From assembly GCA_947497495.1 (NCBI GenBank), contig CANMGT010000008.1, forward strand, positions 1 through 64,000: a stretch of 64,000 nt of DNA, written 5' to 3'. Source of the stretch: an uncultured Lentibacter sp. GTDB lineage: Bacteria; Pseudomonadota; Alphaproteobacteria; Rhodobacterales; Rhodobacteraceae. The position numbers and the translations under genes are program-made. The notes beneath the pieces were generated by a model. The model ran no database searches. It saw only the letters and a program-made list of their open reading frames with translations, and had not been told where the DNA came from. Below, one piece after another: positions 34,429-44,083 of the stretch. Every line of letters starts with the position of its first letter. Positions within the stretch are counted from its first letter, which is position 1.

Positions 34429-37400
34429 TCAGATGTCGTGCACATCCAAAACGCCCGCGAGGCTTTTGATGGCGCCTTTTATTTGCGGATTGACGGCAAA
34501 TTCACGCCCTGCGTCAACCTCGACTTCGCCGGGCAGGCCCGCATCCATCAGGCAAAAGCGCACAGGCCCCATTCCGGCCCCTGTTCCGCCCCCCTTGCCC
34601 GAATTGCGGGCAGCGGCAGCCGCGTTGGCAAGCACTTCGGCGACGGACTTGATTGCCTCGGCATCTTCCACGAATACCTTCAGGCCGCTGTCTCCCGCCT
34701 CAGCGACGACCCCGTCGATCGGCACAACGGAACGGCCCAGCAGTTTGAGCTGGTCGCTTTCGAGCGTCGCTTCGCAGGTGATCACAACTTTCGCGCCTGC
34801 CTCGAGGTTGTCGCGAGCTTTTTCTAGCGTGTCGCTGAACAGCGTGACTTCATAGGCGCCCGACACATCAGAGAGTTGCACGAAGGCAAAGCGGTTGCCG
34901 CGGGCTGACTTGCGCTCTTGGCGGCCCGCGACGACACCTGCCATCTTGGCAATAAATGCCCCGCCCTGCGCTTTGGCCTGCACTTCCTCAAGCGTCATGA
35001 CCTGCTTGCGTTTGAGCGGCGCCATATAGTCATCCAGCGGGTGGCCGGAGAGGTAAAAGCCGACGGCTTTGAACTCTTCCCCGAGGCGCTCGGCTGGCAG
35101 CCAGTCTTGCACAGGCGAGAGGCGTGGCTCTGGCAAGTCGTCGCCCGCCTCGCCAAACAGGCTGACCTGGTTGGAGTTCTTTTGCTCGTGAATGGCTGTC
35201 GAGTAGCCCATCAGCCCTTCGAGGCTGTCAAACACGCGGTGGCGGTTGCGGTCAAGCACGTCAAAGGCGCCGGAGCGCGCAAGCATTTCAAGTGGGCGCT
35301 TGCCGACGCGCTTGAGGTCAACGCGGCGTGCGAAGTCAAACAGCGTGACAAACTCGCCGTCTTTACGGGCCTCAACGATGAGTTTCATCGCCTCGACGCC
35401 GACGTTTTTAAGCGCCCCCAGTGCGTAGTGCAGCACTTGCTTGCGCACGACAAATGTGGCGTCAGAGCGGTTCACGCAGGGCGGCTCCCAGCGCAAATCA
35501 AGCCCTTTGCGGACTTCTTCAAAATAGGTCGCAAGCTTGTCTGTCAGGTGGATATCGCAGTTCATCACACCGGCCATAAACTCGACAGGGTGGTTGGCCT
35601 TCAGCCAAGCGGTTTGGTAGCTGACAACCGCATAGGCGGCGGCGTGGGACTTGTTGAAACCGTAGTTGGCGAACTTTTCGAGAAGATCAAAAACCTCGGA
35701 GGCTTTCTTCTTGTCGACGCCATTTTCCATGGCGCCTTTTTCGAATTTGGGCCGTTCCTTGGCCATCTCTTCCGCGATCTTCTTACCCATCGCTCGGCGT
35801 AGCAAGTCAGCCCCGCCAAGTGAGTAGCCAGCCATCACCTGAGCGATCTGCATAACCTGCTCTTGATAAACGATAATCCCTTGAGTTTCTTCAAGAATAT
35901 GGTCGATCGAAGGGTGAACCGACTCAAGTTCGCGCTGGCCGTTTTTCACTTCGCAGTAGGTCGGGATGTTCTCCATCGGGCCGGGGCGGTATAGGGCCAC
36001 CAAGGCCACGATGTCTTCAATGCAGGTCGGCTTCATGCGCTTGAGGGCGTCCATCATCCCCGAGCTTTCAACCTGAAACACCGCGACGGTTTTGGCGGCA
36101 GCGTAGAGCTTGTAGGAGCGTTCGTCATCCAGCGGGATGGCGTTGATCTCGTTCACCGCGCCCTGTGCGGGCGTGTAGAGTTCAGTTCCATCCGCAGCCG
36201 TATGGATGTCGCGGCCTTCCGCAAGGATCTGGTCAACCGCGTTCTGGATAACGGTAAGCGTTTTGAGTCCCAAAAAGTCAAACTTCACGAGGCCCGCCTG
36301 CTCGACCCATTTCATGTTGAACTGGGTTGCGGGCATGTCTGAACGCGGGTCCTGGTAGAGCGGCACGAGCGCATCGAGCGGCCTGTCGCCGATCACCACA
36401 CCGGCGGCGTGGGTGGAGGCGTTGCGCAACAGGCCTTCAACCTGCATGCCGTAGTTGAGAAGCCGCTCGACAACTTCTTCCGACTTGGCCTCGGCACGCA
36501 GGCGCTCTTCCTGAGCCAGCGCCTGCTCGATGCTGACAGGCTTCACGCCTTCGACGGGGATCATCTTGGAAAGGCGGTCAACCTGCCCGTAGGGCATTTG
36601 CAACACGCGGCCAATGTCGCGCACGGCGGCTTTGGAGAGGAGCGCGCCGAAGGTGATGATCTGGCCGACTTTGTCGCGGCCATATTTCTCCTGCACATAA
36701 CGGATCACCTCTTCGCGGCGATCCATGCAAAAGTCGATGTCAAAGTCGGGCATCGAGACCCGCTCGGGGTTGAGAAAGCGCTCAAACAGCAGGGAGTAGC
36801 GCAGCGGGTCAAGGTCGGTGATCGTGAGGGCGTAGGCCACAAGGCTACCCGCGCCCGAACCACGGCCCGGCCCGACGGGAATGTTCTGCTCTTTGCTCCA
36901 GTGGATGAAGTCGGCAACGATCAGAAAATAGCCGGGGAAACCCATGTCCTCGATGATTTTGAGCTCGAAATCGAGGCGCTCTTGGTAGTCTTGAATGCTA
37001 ACCGCATGGGGGATGACGGCAAGTCTGCGCTGCAGGCCTTCGTTGGCCTGCCGACGTAGCTCGGCGATCTCGTCATCGGCAAACTTCGGCAAAATCGGAT
37101 CACGCTTGTACGTTTTGAAGGCGCAGCGCTTGGCGATTTCGACAGTATTCTCAAGCGCTTCCGGAAGGTCAGCAAACAGGATGCCCATCTCGCGGGGCGA
37201 TTTGAGGTAGTGCTGCGGCGTCAAGCGGCGGCGCGGTTCTTGTTGGTCAACATAGGCGCCATCGGCGATGCAGATCAGCGCGTCGTGGGCCTCATACATC
37301 TTTGATTTGGGGAAGTAGACGTCGTTTGTCGCAACCAGCGGGATGCTCATGTCGTAGGCCATTTCGACAAAGCCACGCTCTGTGAGGCGCTCGGCTTCGG

Positions 37401-37956
37401 GCGCGCGCCCGTCTTCGCTGTTGTGGCGCTGTAGCTCGACGTAAAGCCTGTCGCCGAACATCTCGTGAAGGCGTGTCATCAGGGCCTTCGCGGCCGGCAG
37501 TTGGCCGGCTTGCAACAGTCGCCCGACGGGCCCGTCGGGCCCGCCTGTCAGGCAGATCACATCACCCGCGTTCGCGGCCAGCTCCTCAAGCGTGACTTGG
37601 GGAAGCTCGCTGCCCTTGTCGATATAGAGACAGGAGTTGAGCTTCATCAGGTGCTCATAGCCCGCCTCACTTTGAGCAAGCAAAACTACGGGTGCCGGGG
37701 CGCGCGGGCGCTCGCCCGGCTCAGCAACGTGATAGGCAAGATCAACCTGACAGCCGACGATGGGCTGCACACCCGCTTTGCTGGCACCTTCGGAAAACTC
37801 GAGCGCGCAGAACATGTTGTTGGTGTCCGTCACAGCGATGGCGGGCATGCTCATGTCAACGCAAAGGTCGGGCAGCTTTTTTAGCCGCATAGCCCCTTCG
37901 AGAAGAGAGTACTCGGTGTGAACGCGCAGGTGGATGAATCGGGGATCAGTGCTCAT
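34429..37956 (-). CDS. dnaE: DNA polymerase III subunit alpha
   Basis: The 1175-residue protein is DnaE1 type: N-terminal PHP domain (FIHLRVHTEYSLLEGAMR), palm with PDFDIDFCMDRREEVI (catalytic Asp residues), VGPGRGSGAGSLVAYAL, fingers with GPMENIPTYCEVKNGQ, helix-hairpin-helix region and OB fold near the C-terminus (GVVAGRQERKSARGNRFAFVQLSD). It is the replicative polymerase catalytic subunit. It has no separate upstream operon partners; a 304-bp gap with a repeat element precedes it. Confidence 0.97.
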   Translation of the reverse strand: MSTDPRFIHLRVHTEYSLLEGAMRLKKLPDLCVDMSMPAIAVTDTNNMFCALEFSEGASKAGVQPIVGCQVDLAYHVAEPGERPRAPAPVVLLAQSEAGYEHLMKLNSCLYIDKGSELPQVTLEELAANAGDVICLTGGPDGPVGRLLQAGQLPAAKALMTRLHEMFGDRLYVELQRHNSEDGRAPEAERLTERGFVEMAYDMSIPLVATNDVYFPKSKMYEAHDALICIADGAYVDQQEPRRRLTPQHYLKSPREMGILFADLPEALENTVEIAKRCAFKTYKRDPILPKFADDEIAELRRQANEGLQRRLAVIPHAVSIQDYQERLDFELKIIEDMGFPGYFLIVADFIHWSKEQNIPVGPGRGSGAGSLVAYALTITDLDPLRYSLLFERFLNPERVSMPDFDIDFCMDRREEVIRYVQEKYGRDKVGQIITFGALLSKAAVRDIGRVLQMPYGQVDRLSKMIPVEGVKPVSIEQALAQEERLRAEAKSEEVVERLLNYGMQVEGLLRNASTHAAGVVIGDRPLDALVPLYQDPRSDMPATQFNMKWVEQAGLVKFDFLGLKTLTVIQNAVDQILAEGRDIHTAADGTELYTPAQGAVNEINAIPLDDERSYKLYAAAKTVAVFQVESSGMMDALKRMKPTCIEDIVALVALYRPGPMENIPTYCEVKNGQRELESVHPSIDHILEETQGIIVYQEQVMQIAQVMAGYSLGGADLLRRAMGKKIAEEMAKERPKFEKGAMENGVDKKKASEVFDLLEKFANYGFNKSHAAAYAVVSYQTAWLKANHPVEFMAGVMNCDIHLTDKLATYFEEVRKGLDLRWEPPCVNRSDATFVVRKQVLHYALGALKNVGVEAMKLIVEARKDGEFVTLFDFARRVDLKRVGKRPLEMLARSGAFDVLDRNRHRVFDSLEGLMGYSTAIHEQKNSNQVSLFGEAGDDLPEPRLSPVQDWLPAERLGEEFKAVGFYLSGHPLDDYMAPLKRKQVMTLEEVQAKAQGGAFIAKMAGVVAGRQERKSARGNRFAFVQLSDVSGAYEVTLFSDTLEKARDNLEAGAKVVITCEATLESDQLKLLGRSVVPIDGVVAEAGDSGLKVFVEDAEAIKSVAEVLANAAAAARNSGKGGGTGAGMGPVRFCLMDAGLPGEVEVDAGREFAVNPQIKGAIKSLAGVLDVHDI

Positions 37957-38260
37957 AGGGGCACCTTAGCGAGCAGCCATGGGTGCGGCAATGCCGTGCG
38001 GGTGTGGCGAGCGCAAATTTCTTCTAAGAAATTTGGCAAGAAAATTCGAATTTTCTTGGGCGCTCGCGGCTAGCTGTTTCGCAATAATCACGCGAAAGAT
38101 GTGCTGGATTATCTACGAATCGTTGAAAGAGTTTACCTCGCTGTGTCACATTCAAAACTTGCGCGAAGCCCCTTCAGGCGCTTCAGTGTGATAAGACAAA
38201 ACTGGCCCGCGAGAGGCCGCAAAGCAGCCTCCGATGGGACACCCCGGAAAGGAACGCCGC
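37957..38260. other. Divergent intergenic region dnaE / BMP-ABC operon
   Basis: This 304-bp region holds promoters for two divergent units and the double palindrome at 38014-38058. No known riboswitch consensus was recognised for the transporter operon. A GGAAAGGA at 38245-38252 is the ribosome-binding site of the ATPase gene. Short ORFs inside lack supporting signals. Confidence 0.55.
38014..38058. repeat. Double palindrome element, copy 2
   Basis: The sequence is the same as that at 33225-33269 except for two bases: the centre of the first palindrome is CTTCTAAG instead of CTTCGAAG, and the 1-nt spacer is G instead of A. The second 22-bp palindrome is identical. GAGCGC and GGGCGCTC flank it and could extend the pairing. 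It lies 58 bp upstream of dnaE, so here it is not at a gene end. Confidence 0.88.
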
Positions 38261-39784
38261 GTGACAGGGACATTGCTGACGATCGACGGCCTCACCAAGG
38301 CCTACCCCGGCGTTGTGGCCAACGACACGGTTTCATTCGAGATCAAAGCTGGCGAAGTTCATGCGCTTTTGGGCGAGAACGGCGCGGGCAAGTCCACACT
38401 TGTGAAGATGATCTACGGCCTCGTGAAACCTGACAGCGGCACCATGCTGATGAACGGCGAGGTGTTTGCCCCCGCCGAGCCGCGCGCTGCGAGAGCTTCG
38501 GGTGTGGCGATGGTGTTCCAGCATTTCTCGCTGTTTGACGCTTTGGACGTGGCCGAGAACATCGCCCTCGGGATGGAGAACCCGCCGCCCATGCGCGACT
38601 TGGCCGCGCGCATTCGCACGGTTTCGGAAGAATACGGCCTGCCGCTTGACCCGTTTCGCACGGTGGGTGACCTCTCGGCTGGCGAGCGCCAGCGCGTCGA
38701 GATCATCCGCTGCTTGCTACAAGACCCGAAGCTGCTCATCATGGATGAGCCGACCTCGGTTCTGACGCCTCAGGAAGTTGATATCCTTTTTGAAACGCTG
38801 CGCAAGCTGACAGCGGAAGGCGTGGCTATTTTGTATATTTCCCACAAGCTTGAAGAGATCCGCATGTTGTGTGATGCGGCGACAATTCTGCGGCTTGGCA
38901 AGAACGTCGGCACATGTGTTCCCGCTGAAACCAGCGCGCGAGACATGGCCGAGCTGATGGTTGGCACCGAATTGCAAACGCCCAAGTCGACGGGGGCGAC
39001 GCTTGGCGATGTGGTGCTCGACATTTCGGGACTGTCCATGCCCTCGCCCAGCGCCTTTGGCACGGCTTTGAAGAACGTGCATTTGCGGCTGCGGGCGGGC
39101 GAAGTGCTTGGGATCGGCGGCGTTGCCGGCAATGGCCAGGACGAGATGCTTCTGGCGCTCTCCGGCGAAGTGCGGGTTGATGCGGATGCGATCAAGCTCA
39201 AGGGCGCGCCGGTTGGCAAGCTTGCGCCCAATGCGCGCCGTGCTTTGGGGCTCTTGACCGCCCCCGAAGAGCGGCTCGGCCACGCGGCGGCGCCCGACAT
39301 GAGCCTGACAGAGAACGCTCTGCTCACTGGCAATGTGCGCAAAGGGCTCTCGCAGAGAGGCTTCTTGAAGTGGGCCAAAACGCAAGCCTTTGCGGAAGAG
39401 ATCATCGAGAAGTTTGATGTGCGCACGCCGGGGCCAGACAATGCTGCGCGCTCGCTGTCGGGGGGGAACTTGCAGAAGTTCGTCATTGGCCGCGAGGTGT
39501 TGCAAGAGCCTGAAGTGCTGGTTGTAAACCAGCCGACATGGGGCGTTGACGCCTCGGCGGCAGCCGCGATCCGCCAAGCGATCCTTGATTTGGCCGCAGG
39601 TGGCACCGCTGTCATCGTGATCAGCCAAGACCTTGACGAACTTATGGAAGTTGCCGACAACTTCGCAGCCCTCAACGAGGGACGCCTCACGGAAACGCGC
39701 CCGACCAAAGGCCTCACGATCGACGAGATCGGGTTGATGATGGGCGGCGCACACGGAATGGAGGTAGCGCATGCTGACGCTTGA
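38261..39784 (+). CDS. ABC transporter ATPase, BMP/nucleoside type (two ATPase domains)
   Basis: The 507-residue protein has two ATPase domains. The first has Walker A GENGAGKST, signature LSAGERQRVEI and Walker B LLIMDEPTSVL. The second has a degenerate Walker A (GVAGNGQDEM) with signature LSGGNLQKFVIGREV, as in RbsA-like and NupA-like ATPases. GTG 38261 is preferred because GGAAAGGA is 8 nt away; ATG 38234 has no ribosome-binding site. It energises the two permeases downstream, with which it overlaps by 14 nt. Confidence 0.92.
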   Translation: MTGTLLTIDGLTKAYPGVVANDTVSFEIKAGEVHALLGENGAGKSTLVKMIYGLVKPDSGTMLMNGEVFAPAEPRAARASGVAMVFQHFSLFDALDVAENIALGMENPPPMRDLAARIRTVSEEYGLPLDPFRTVGDLSAGERQRVEIIRCLLQDPKLLIMDEPTSVLTPQEVDILFETLRKLTAEGVAILYISHKLEEIRMLCDAATILRLGKNVGTCVPAETSARDMAELMVGTELQTPKSTGATLGDVVLDISGLSMPSPSAFGTALKNVHLRLRAGEVLGIGGVAGNGQDEMLLALSGEVRVDADAIKLKGAPVGKLAPNARRALGLLTAPEERLGHAAAPDMSLTENALLTGNVRKGLSQRGFLKWAKTQAFAEEIIEKFDVRTPGPDNAARSLSGGNLQKFVIGREVLQEPEVLVVNQPTWGVDASAAAAIRQAILDLAAGGTAVIVISQDLDELMEVADNFAALNEGRLTETRPTKGLTIDEIGLMMGGAHGMEVAHADA

Positions 39785-40853
39785 AAAACGCCCGCAGCCG
39801 TCAAAGGCGTTTGCCTATCTGACGCCGATCTTTGCGATTGTGATGACAATGATCTTCGGCGGGCTGTTGTTCATGGCGCTCGGGAAGAACCCCTTTGAGG
39901 CCATTCGCACCATCTTCTGGGACCCGCTGTTTGGCGAGTTCGCGTTTTACTACCGCCCGCAGCTGCTGGTGAAGGGCGGACCGCTGATCCTGATCGCGAT
40001 TGGCCTGTCGCTTGGCTTTAAGGCCGGCATTTGGAACATCGGCGCAGAAGGCCAATACATTATCGGCGCGATCTGCGGCGCGGGGGCCGGCCTTGCGTTT
40101 TACCCGATGGAAGCTTGGTTTATCTTCCCCATCATGGTGATCGCGGGCGCACTTGGCGGCTGGGCTTGGGCAATGATCCCTGCGCTCTTGAAGGTAAAGT
40201 TCCAGACAAATGAAATCCTGGTGTCGCTGATGCTGGTTTATGTGGCCGAGCAACTACTTGCCTCCATGTCACTGGGCCTGCTGAAAAACCCTGACGGGCA
40301 TGGCTTCCCCGGATCACGCAACCTCAAGGACTACCCCAGCGCCTTCAATGACGAGATCATCACAGGCACAGGCATGCACTGGGGCGTGCTGGCGGCGTTC
40401 ATCGCGGTGATCTTTGCCTATGTGCTGCTTAACCGTCACATGCTGGGCTACTCGATCCGCCTGACGGGCGAGGCACCGCGGGCTGCGAAGTTTTCCTCCG
40501 TCAACCCGACGCGCATCATCCTGTTTTGCCTTGGCACGTCGGGCGCGCTGGCAGGGCTTGCGGGCATGTTTGAAGTGGCGGGGCCGTCTGGGCAGATCAG
40601 TATTGATTTCAACTCAGGCTACGGCTTCACCGCGATCATCGTTGCCTTTCTGGGCCGTTTGCACCCTGTCGGCATCTTCTTTGCGGGGCTGCTCATGGCG
40701 CTGACATATATCGGCGGCGAGATGGCTCAGGGCAACTTGGGCCTGCCTGGAGCGGCGATCCAGCTGTTCCAAGGCATGCTGCTGTTCTTTCTGCTCGCGG
40801 TCGATTTGCTGACAAACTACCGCATCAAGCTTAGCCGCAAGGAGGCCGTGTGA
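39771..40853 (+). CDS. ABC transporter permease 1, BMP/nucleoside type
   Basis: The 360-residue membrane protein of the BPD_transp_2 family has GLSLGFKAGIWNIGAEGQYIIGAICGAG, the conserved block of YufP/NupB-like permeases. About nine to ten helices are predicted. It overlaps the ATPase gene (14 nt) and the second permease, so all three are coupled. The likely substrate is a nucleoside or related purine compound, from family experience only. Confidence 0.92.
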   Translation: MLTLEKRPQPSKAFAYLTPIFAIVMTMIFGGLLFMALGKNPFEAIRTIFWDPLFGEFAFYYRPQLLVKGGPLILIAIGLSLGFKAGIWNIGAEGQYIIGAICGAGAGLAFYPMEAWFIFPIMVIAGALGGWAWAMIPALLKVKFQTNEILVSLMLVYVAEQLLASMSLGLLKNPDGHGFPGSRNLKDYPSAFNDEIITGTGMHWGVLAAFIAVIFAYVLLNRHMLGYSIRLTGEAPRAAKFSSVNPTRIILFCLGTSGALAGLAGMFEVAGPSGQISIDFNSGYGFTAIIVAFLGRLHPVGIFFAGLLMALTYIGGEMAQGNLGLPGAAIQLFQGMLLFFLLAVDLLTNYRIKLSRKEAV

Positions 40854-41773
40854 TGGACCTGTCTGCTATCAACCCCGCCCTCTTGCTGGCCTCGCTTTTG
40901 GTGGCGGCCACACCGATCCTGATTGCCGGCATCGGCGAACTTGTCGTCGAGCGCGCGGGGGTTTTGAACCTCGGCGTTGAGGGCATGATGATCACCGGAG
41001 CGATCTGCGGATTTATGGCGACGATCATCACCGGCTCGCCTGCGCTTGGCTTTCTGTTCGCGGCTTTGGGCGGCGCGGCCTTGTCGCTTTTGTTTGCCCT
41101 GCTCACACAGGTGGCGCTGGCCAACCAAGTGGCGAGCGGCTTGGCCCTCACGCTGTTTGGCCTCGGGCTTTCGGCGCTTCTGGGGCAAGGCTATGTTGGC
41201 CTCAAGCCTCCTTCCACGCCCAAGCTTGATATTCCGCTGCTGTCGGATATCCCTTTCTTTGGCACGGTGCTGTTTAACCACGACATTATCGTTTACCTCG
41301 GCATCGCTTTGGTGGCGGCGGTTTGGGCGGTGCTCAAATTTACCCGCGTTGGCCTTGTCTTGCGCGCTGTCGGCGAGAACCACGACGCCGCCCATGCGCT
41401 TGGCTATAAGGTTGTGCGAATCCGCGTTTTGGCGATCATGTTTGGTGGCGCCTGTGCGGGGCTTGGCGGGGCCTACATCAGCCTCATCCGCGTGCCGCAA
41501 TGGACTGAAGGGATGACAGCCGGTGCTGGCTGGATCGCCCTCGCGCTGGTTGTGTTTGCCAGTTGGAAGCCGTGGCGCGTTTTGCTCGGTGCTTGGCTTT
41601 TCGGCGGGATCACCGTTTTGCAGCTTAATTTGCAGGCAGCGGGTGTCTCTATCCCTGTCGAGATATTGTCAATGTCACCCTATATCATCACAATCGTGGT
41701 GCTGGTGATTATGTCAGCCGACAAATCACGCGCGCCTGCCTCGCTCGGGCGCATCTTCCACGCCTCAAGCTAA
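40853..41773 (+). CDS. ABC transporter permease 2, BMP/nucleoside type
   Basis: The 306-residue membrane protein has PILIAGIGELVVERAGVLNLGVEGMMITGAICG, the signature block of YufQ/NupC-like permeases. ATG 40853 overlaps the preceding TGA and has GGAGG 8-12 nt upstream; the GTG 3 nt earlier is a weaker choice. It completes the channel with permease 1. Confidence 0.92.
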   Translation: MDLSAINPALLLASLLVAATPILIAGIGELVVERAGVLNLGVEGMMITGAICGFMATIITGSPALGFLFAALGGAALSLLFALLTQVALANQVASGLALTLFGLGLSALLGQGYVGLKPPSTPKLDIPLLSDIPFFGTVLFNHDIIVYLGIALVAAVWAVLKFTRVGLVLRAVGENHDAAHALGYKVVRIRVLAIMFGGACAGLGGAYISLIRVPQWTEGMTAGAGWIALALVVFASWKPWRVLLGAWLFGGITVLQLNLQAAGVSIPVEILSMSPYIITIVVLVIMSADKSRAPASLGRIFHASS

Positions 41774-41819
41774 TACTTTATAACCTCAAACAGAATCTGC
41801 ACCAGGGAGACTACAGATC

Positions 41820-42902
41820 ATGAAATTCACCAAACTTCTTGCCACAGCTGCCGTGGCACTCGGGATGGCAACAACAGCCTTTGCCGACGACAAAACCAAA
41901 GTTGGCTTTGTTTACGTTGGCCCCGTCGGTGATGGCGGCTGGACATATGAACACAACAAAGGCCGCCTTGCTGTTGAAGCAGAGTTTGGCGACAAGGTTG
42001 AAACAACTTTCGTTGAGAACGTGCCAGAAGGCGCCGACGCCGAGCGCGTGATGACACAGATGGCGCTGCAAGGCGCTGACCTGATCTTCACAACGTCTTT
42101 TGGCTACATGGATCCCACGATCAACGTGGCTAAAAAGTTCCCGAATGTGAAATTCGAGCACGCGACAGGCTATAAGCAAGCCGACAACGTCTCGGTTTAC
42201 TCGGCGCGCTTTTATGAAGGCCGCGCCATTCAGGGCCACATCGCGGGCAAGATGACGAAGTCAAACATCGTCGGCTACATCGGCTCGTTCCCGATCCCCG
42301 AAGTTATCCGCGGCATCAACTCTGCGTATATCCACGCCAAGAAAGTGAACCCTGACGTCGAGTTCAAAATCGTTTGGGCTTTCACATGGTTTGACCCGGC
42401 AAAAGAAGCCGACGCTGCAAAAGTTCTGATCGAGCAAGGCGCCGATGTGATCTTGCAGCACACCGACTCAACAGCGCCTTTGGCGGCTGCTGAAGCGGCT
42501 GGCGACGTGATCGGATTTGGCCAAGCGTCAGACATGGCCGAGTTCGCTGACGGCCCACGTGTTTCTTCTATCATCGACGACTGGGCGCCTTACTACATCG
42601 CGCGCACCAAAGCGGTTATGGACGGCGCATGGGAAAGCAAAAGCACATGGGACGGCATCGGAGCTGGCATGGTTGGCATTGGTGAGATCACCGACAAAGT
42701 GCCAGCAGACGTAAAAGCCGAAGCACTCGCTATGAAAGCCGCAATCGCAGATGGCAGCTACCACCCATTCACTGGCCCGATCAACAAGCAAGACGGTTCG
42801 GTCTGGCTGAAGGAAGGCGAAACGGCGCAAGACTATAGCGACGACGGCCTTGCCGGTATGAACTTCTTCGTTGAAGGCATTGTTGGCGACATCCCCGAGT
42901 AA
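41820..42902 (+). CDS. BMP-family substrate-binding protein
   Basis: The 360-residue periplasmic protein has a signal peptide (MKFTKLLATAAVALGMATTAFA) and the BMP/Med fold: KVGFVYVGPVGDGGWTYEHNKG, DLIFTTSFGYMDPT, NIVGYIGSFPIPEVIRGINS and GQASDMAEFADGPRVSSIIDDWAPYY. This family binds nucleosides, purines or related ligands. It is the last gene of the four-gene transporter and ends at a strong terminator. High expression relative to the membrane parts is likely. Confidence 0.94.
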   Translation: MKFTKLLATAAVALGMATTAFADDKTKVGFVYVGPVGDGGWTYEHNKGRLAVEAEFGDKVETTFVENVPEGADAERVMTQMALQGADLIFTTSFGYMDPTINVAKKFPNVKFEHATGYKQADNVSVYSARFYEGRAIQGHIAGKMTKSNIVGYIGSFPIPEVIRGINSAYIHAKKVNPDVEFKIVWAFTWFDPAKEADAAKVLIEQGADVILQHTDSTAPLAAAEAAGDVIGFGQASDMAEFADGPRVSSIIDDWAPYYIARTKAVMDGAWESKSTWDGIGAGMVGIGEITDKVPADVKAEALAMKAAIADGSYHPFTGPINKQDGSVWLKEGETAQDYSDDGLAGMNFFVEGIVGDIPE

Positions 42903-42928
42903 GCTTTTCTCCGGTTAAACTCACCGAG

Positions 42929-42957
42929 AGGCCTCGCCAAGTGCGGGGCCTTTTTCG
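42929..42957 (+). terminator. Terminator of the BMP-ABC operon
   Basis: AGGCCTCGC (42930-42938) pairs with GCGGGGCCT (42944-42952) through nine pairs with one G-U. A 5-nt loop and TTTTTC follow. A standard intrinsic terminator. Confidence 0.9.
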
Positions 42958-43012
42958 TTGGCACTTGCTGCGCGACTGAATTAGCGTCTGCCAAGAGAAG
43001 AAAGGGCAGAAC

Positions 43013-44083
43013 ATGACAGATATTATCGTAATTGGTGGCGGCATTGCGGGCACATCCGTTGCGGCGCGTTTGGCGCCCCATGCACGTGTTACACTGCTGG
43101 AAGCGGAAGATGCGCTGGCGTACCACGCTTCAGGCCGCTCTGCCGCGCTTTACGAAAGCAACTACGGGCTGACAACGACGGTTGCCTTGAGCAAAGCCAG
43201 CGCGGACGACTTCCACACAAGCGGATATCTCAGCCCGCGTGGCCTGATGATTGCCGCCCGCGCCAATGAGCGCGAGCAGTTCGAGGCCGACACCAAAACG
43301 TTGCAGCTTGAGGTGATCAGCCCCGAGGAAGCCCGCGCAAAAGTGCCGGTGCTTGACGCCGCGCAAGTCGCCTTTGCCTCCTATCACGGCAGCGCTTGGG
43401 ACATCGACACGGACCGGATGGTGCAAGATCTTGCCCGCGACGTGCGTGCCCATCGCGGCACGGTCCACACCAAGGCGCGCGTTACCGCGATCACAGGGGG
43501 CGCAGGCGCTTGGACGGTACACACCGAGGCTGGCACATTCGAGGCTGCGCTGATCGTCAACGCCGCGGGCGCATGGGTTGACGAGATCGCAAAACTCGCA
43601 GGCGTGGCTCCCTTGGGCTTCACACCGCTGCGCCGCTCGATGGCGCGCATCCCCGCACCCGGCGGGCACGATGTAAGCGACTGGCCGATGTTCTTTGGCG
43701 TTGGCGAAAGCTGGTATGCCAAGCCTGACGCGGGCTCGCTCATTGTCTCGCCCGCCGAGGAAGACCCGTCTGCAGCAATGGACGCTTGGGCCGATGACAT
43801 GGTGCTGGCGGAGGGCCTCGCCCGCTATGAGGCGCTCGTCACCGAGCCTGTCACACGCCTTGAAGCCAGCTGGGCGGGCCTGCGCACCTTCTCACCCGAC
43901 AGGCACCTCACCATAGGCCATGCGACTGACAACGCAGGCTTTTTCTGGCACGCGGGCCAAGGCGGTTATGGCTTTCAGACAGCCCCTGCCGCCAGCCTGT
44001 TGGCCGCTGACCTGATCTTGGGCCGCGCAAGCGAACTTGACGCTCAAACCATTGCCGCCCTCAGCCCCGAAAGGTTCGTATGA
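43013..44083 (+). CDS. FAD-dependent oxidoreductase (DAO family)
   Basis: The 356-residue protein has IIVIGGGIAGTSVAARLAPHARVTLLEAE (FAD-binding Rossmann motif) and the DadA/DAO C-terminal FYWHAGQGGYGFQTAPA-like block (read here as FFWHAGQGGYGFQTAPAAS). It probably oxidises an amine or D-amino acid. Nothing nearby names the substrate. It overlaps the next gene by 4 nt (ATGA), so the two are co-translated. Confidence 0.88.
   Translation: MTDIIVIGGGIAGTSVAARLAPHARVTLLEAEDALAYHASGRSAALYESNYGLTTTVALSKASADDFHTSGYLSPRGLMIAARANEREQFEADTKTLQLEVISPEEARAKVPVLDAAQVAFASYHGSAWDIDTDRMVQDLARDVRAHRGTVHTKARVTAITGGAGAWTVHTEAGTFEAALIVNAAGAWVDEIAKLAGVAPLGFTPLRRSMARIPAPGGHDVSDWPMFFGVGESWYAKPDAGSLIVSPAEEDPSAAMDAWADDMVLAEGLARYEALVTEPVTRLEASWAGLRTFSPDRHLTIGHATDNAGFFWHAGQGGYGFQTAPAASLLAADLILGRASELDAQTIAALSPERFV

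Noticed and set aside
37957..38260. Purine or other riboswitch before the BMP-type transporter
   Set aside because: No purine-aptamer core or other known consensus could be matched; the strongest structure is the repeated double palindrome.
38717..39849. Two long minus-strand frames (351 and 359 residues) opposite the ABC ATPase
   Set aside because: Both are antisense to a gene with intact Walker motifs, and neither has a ribosome-binding site or recognisable domain.
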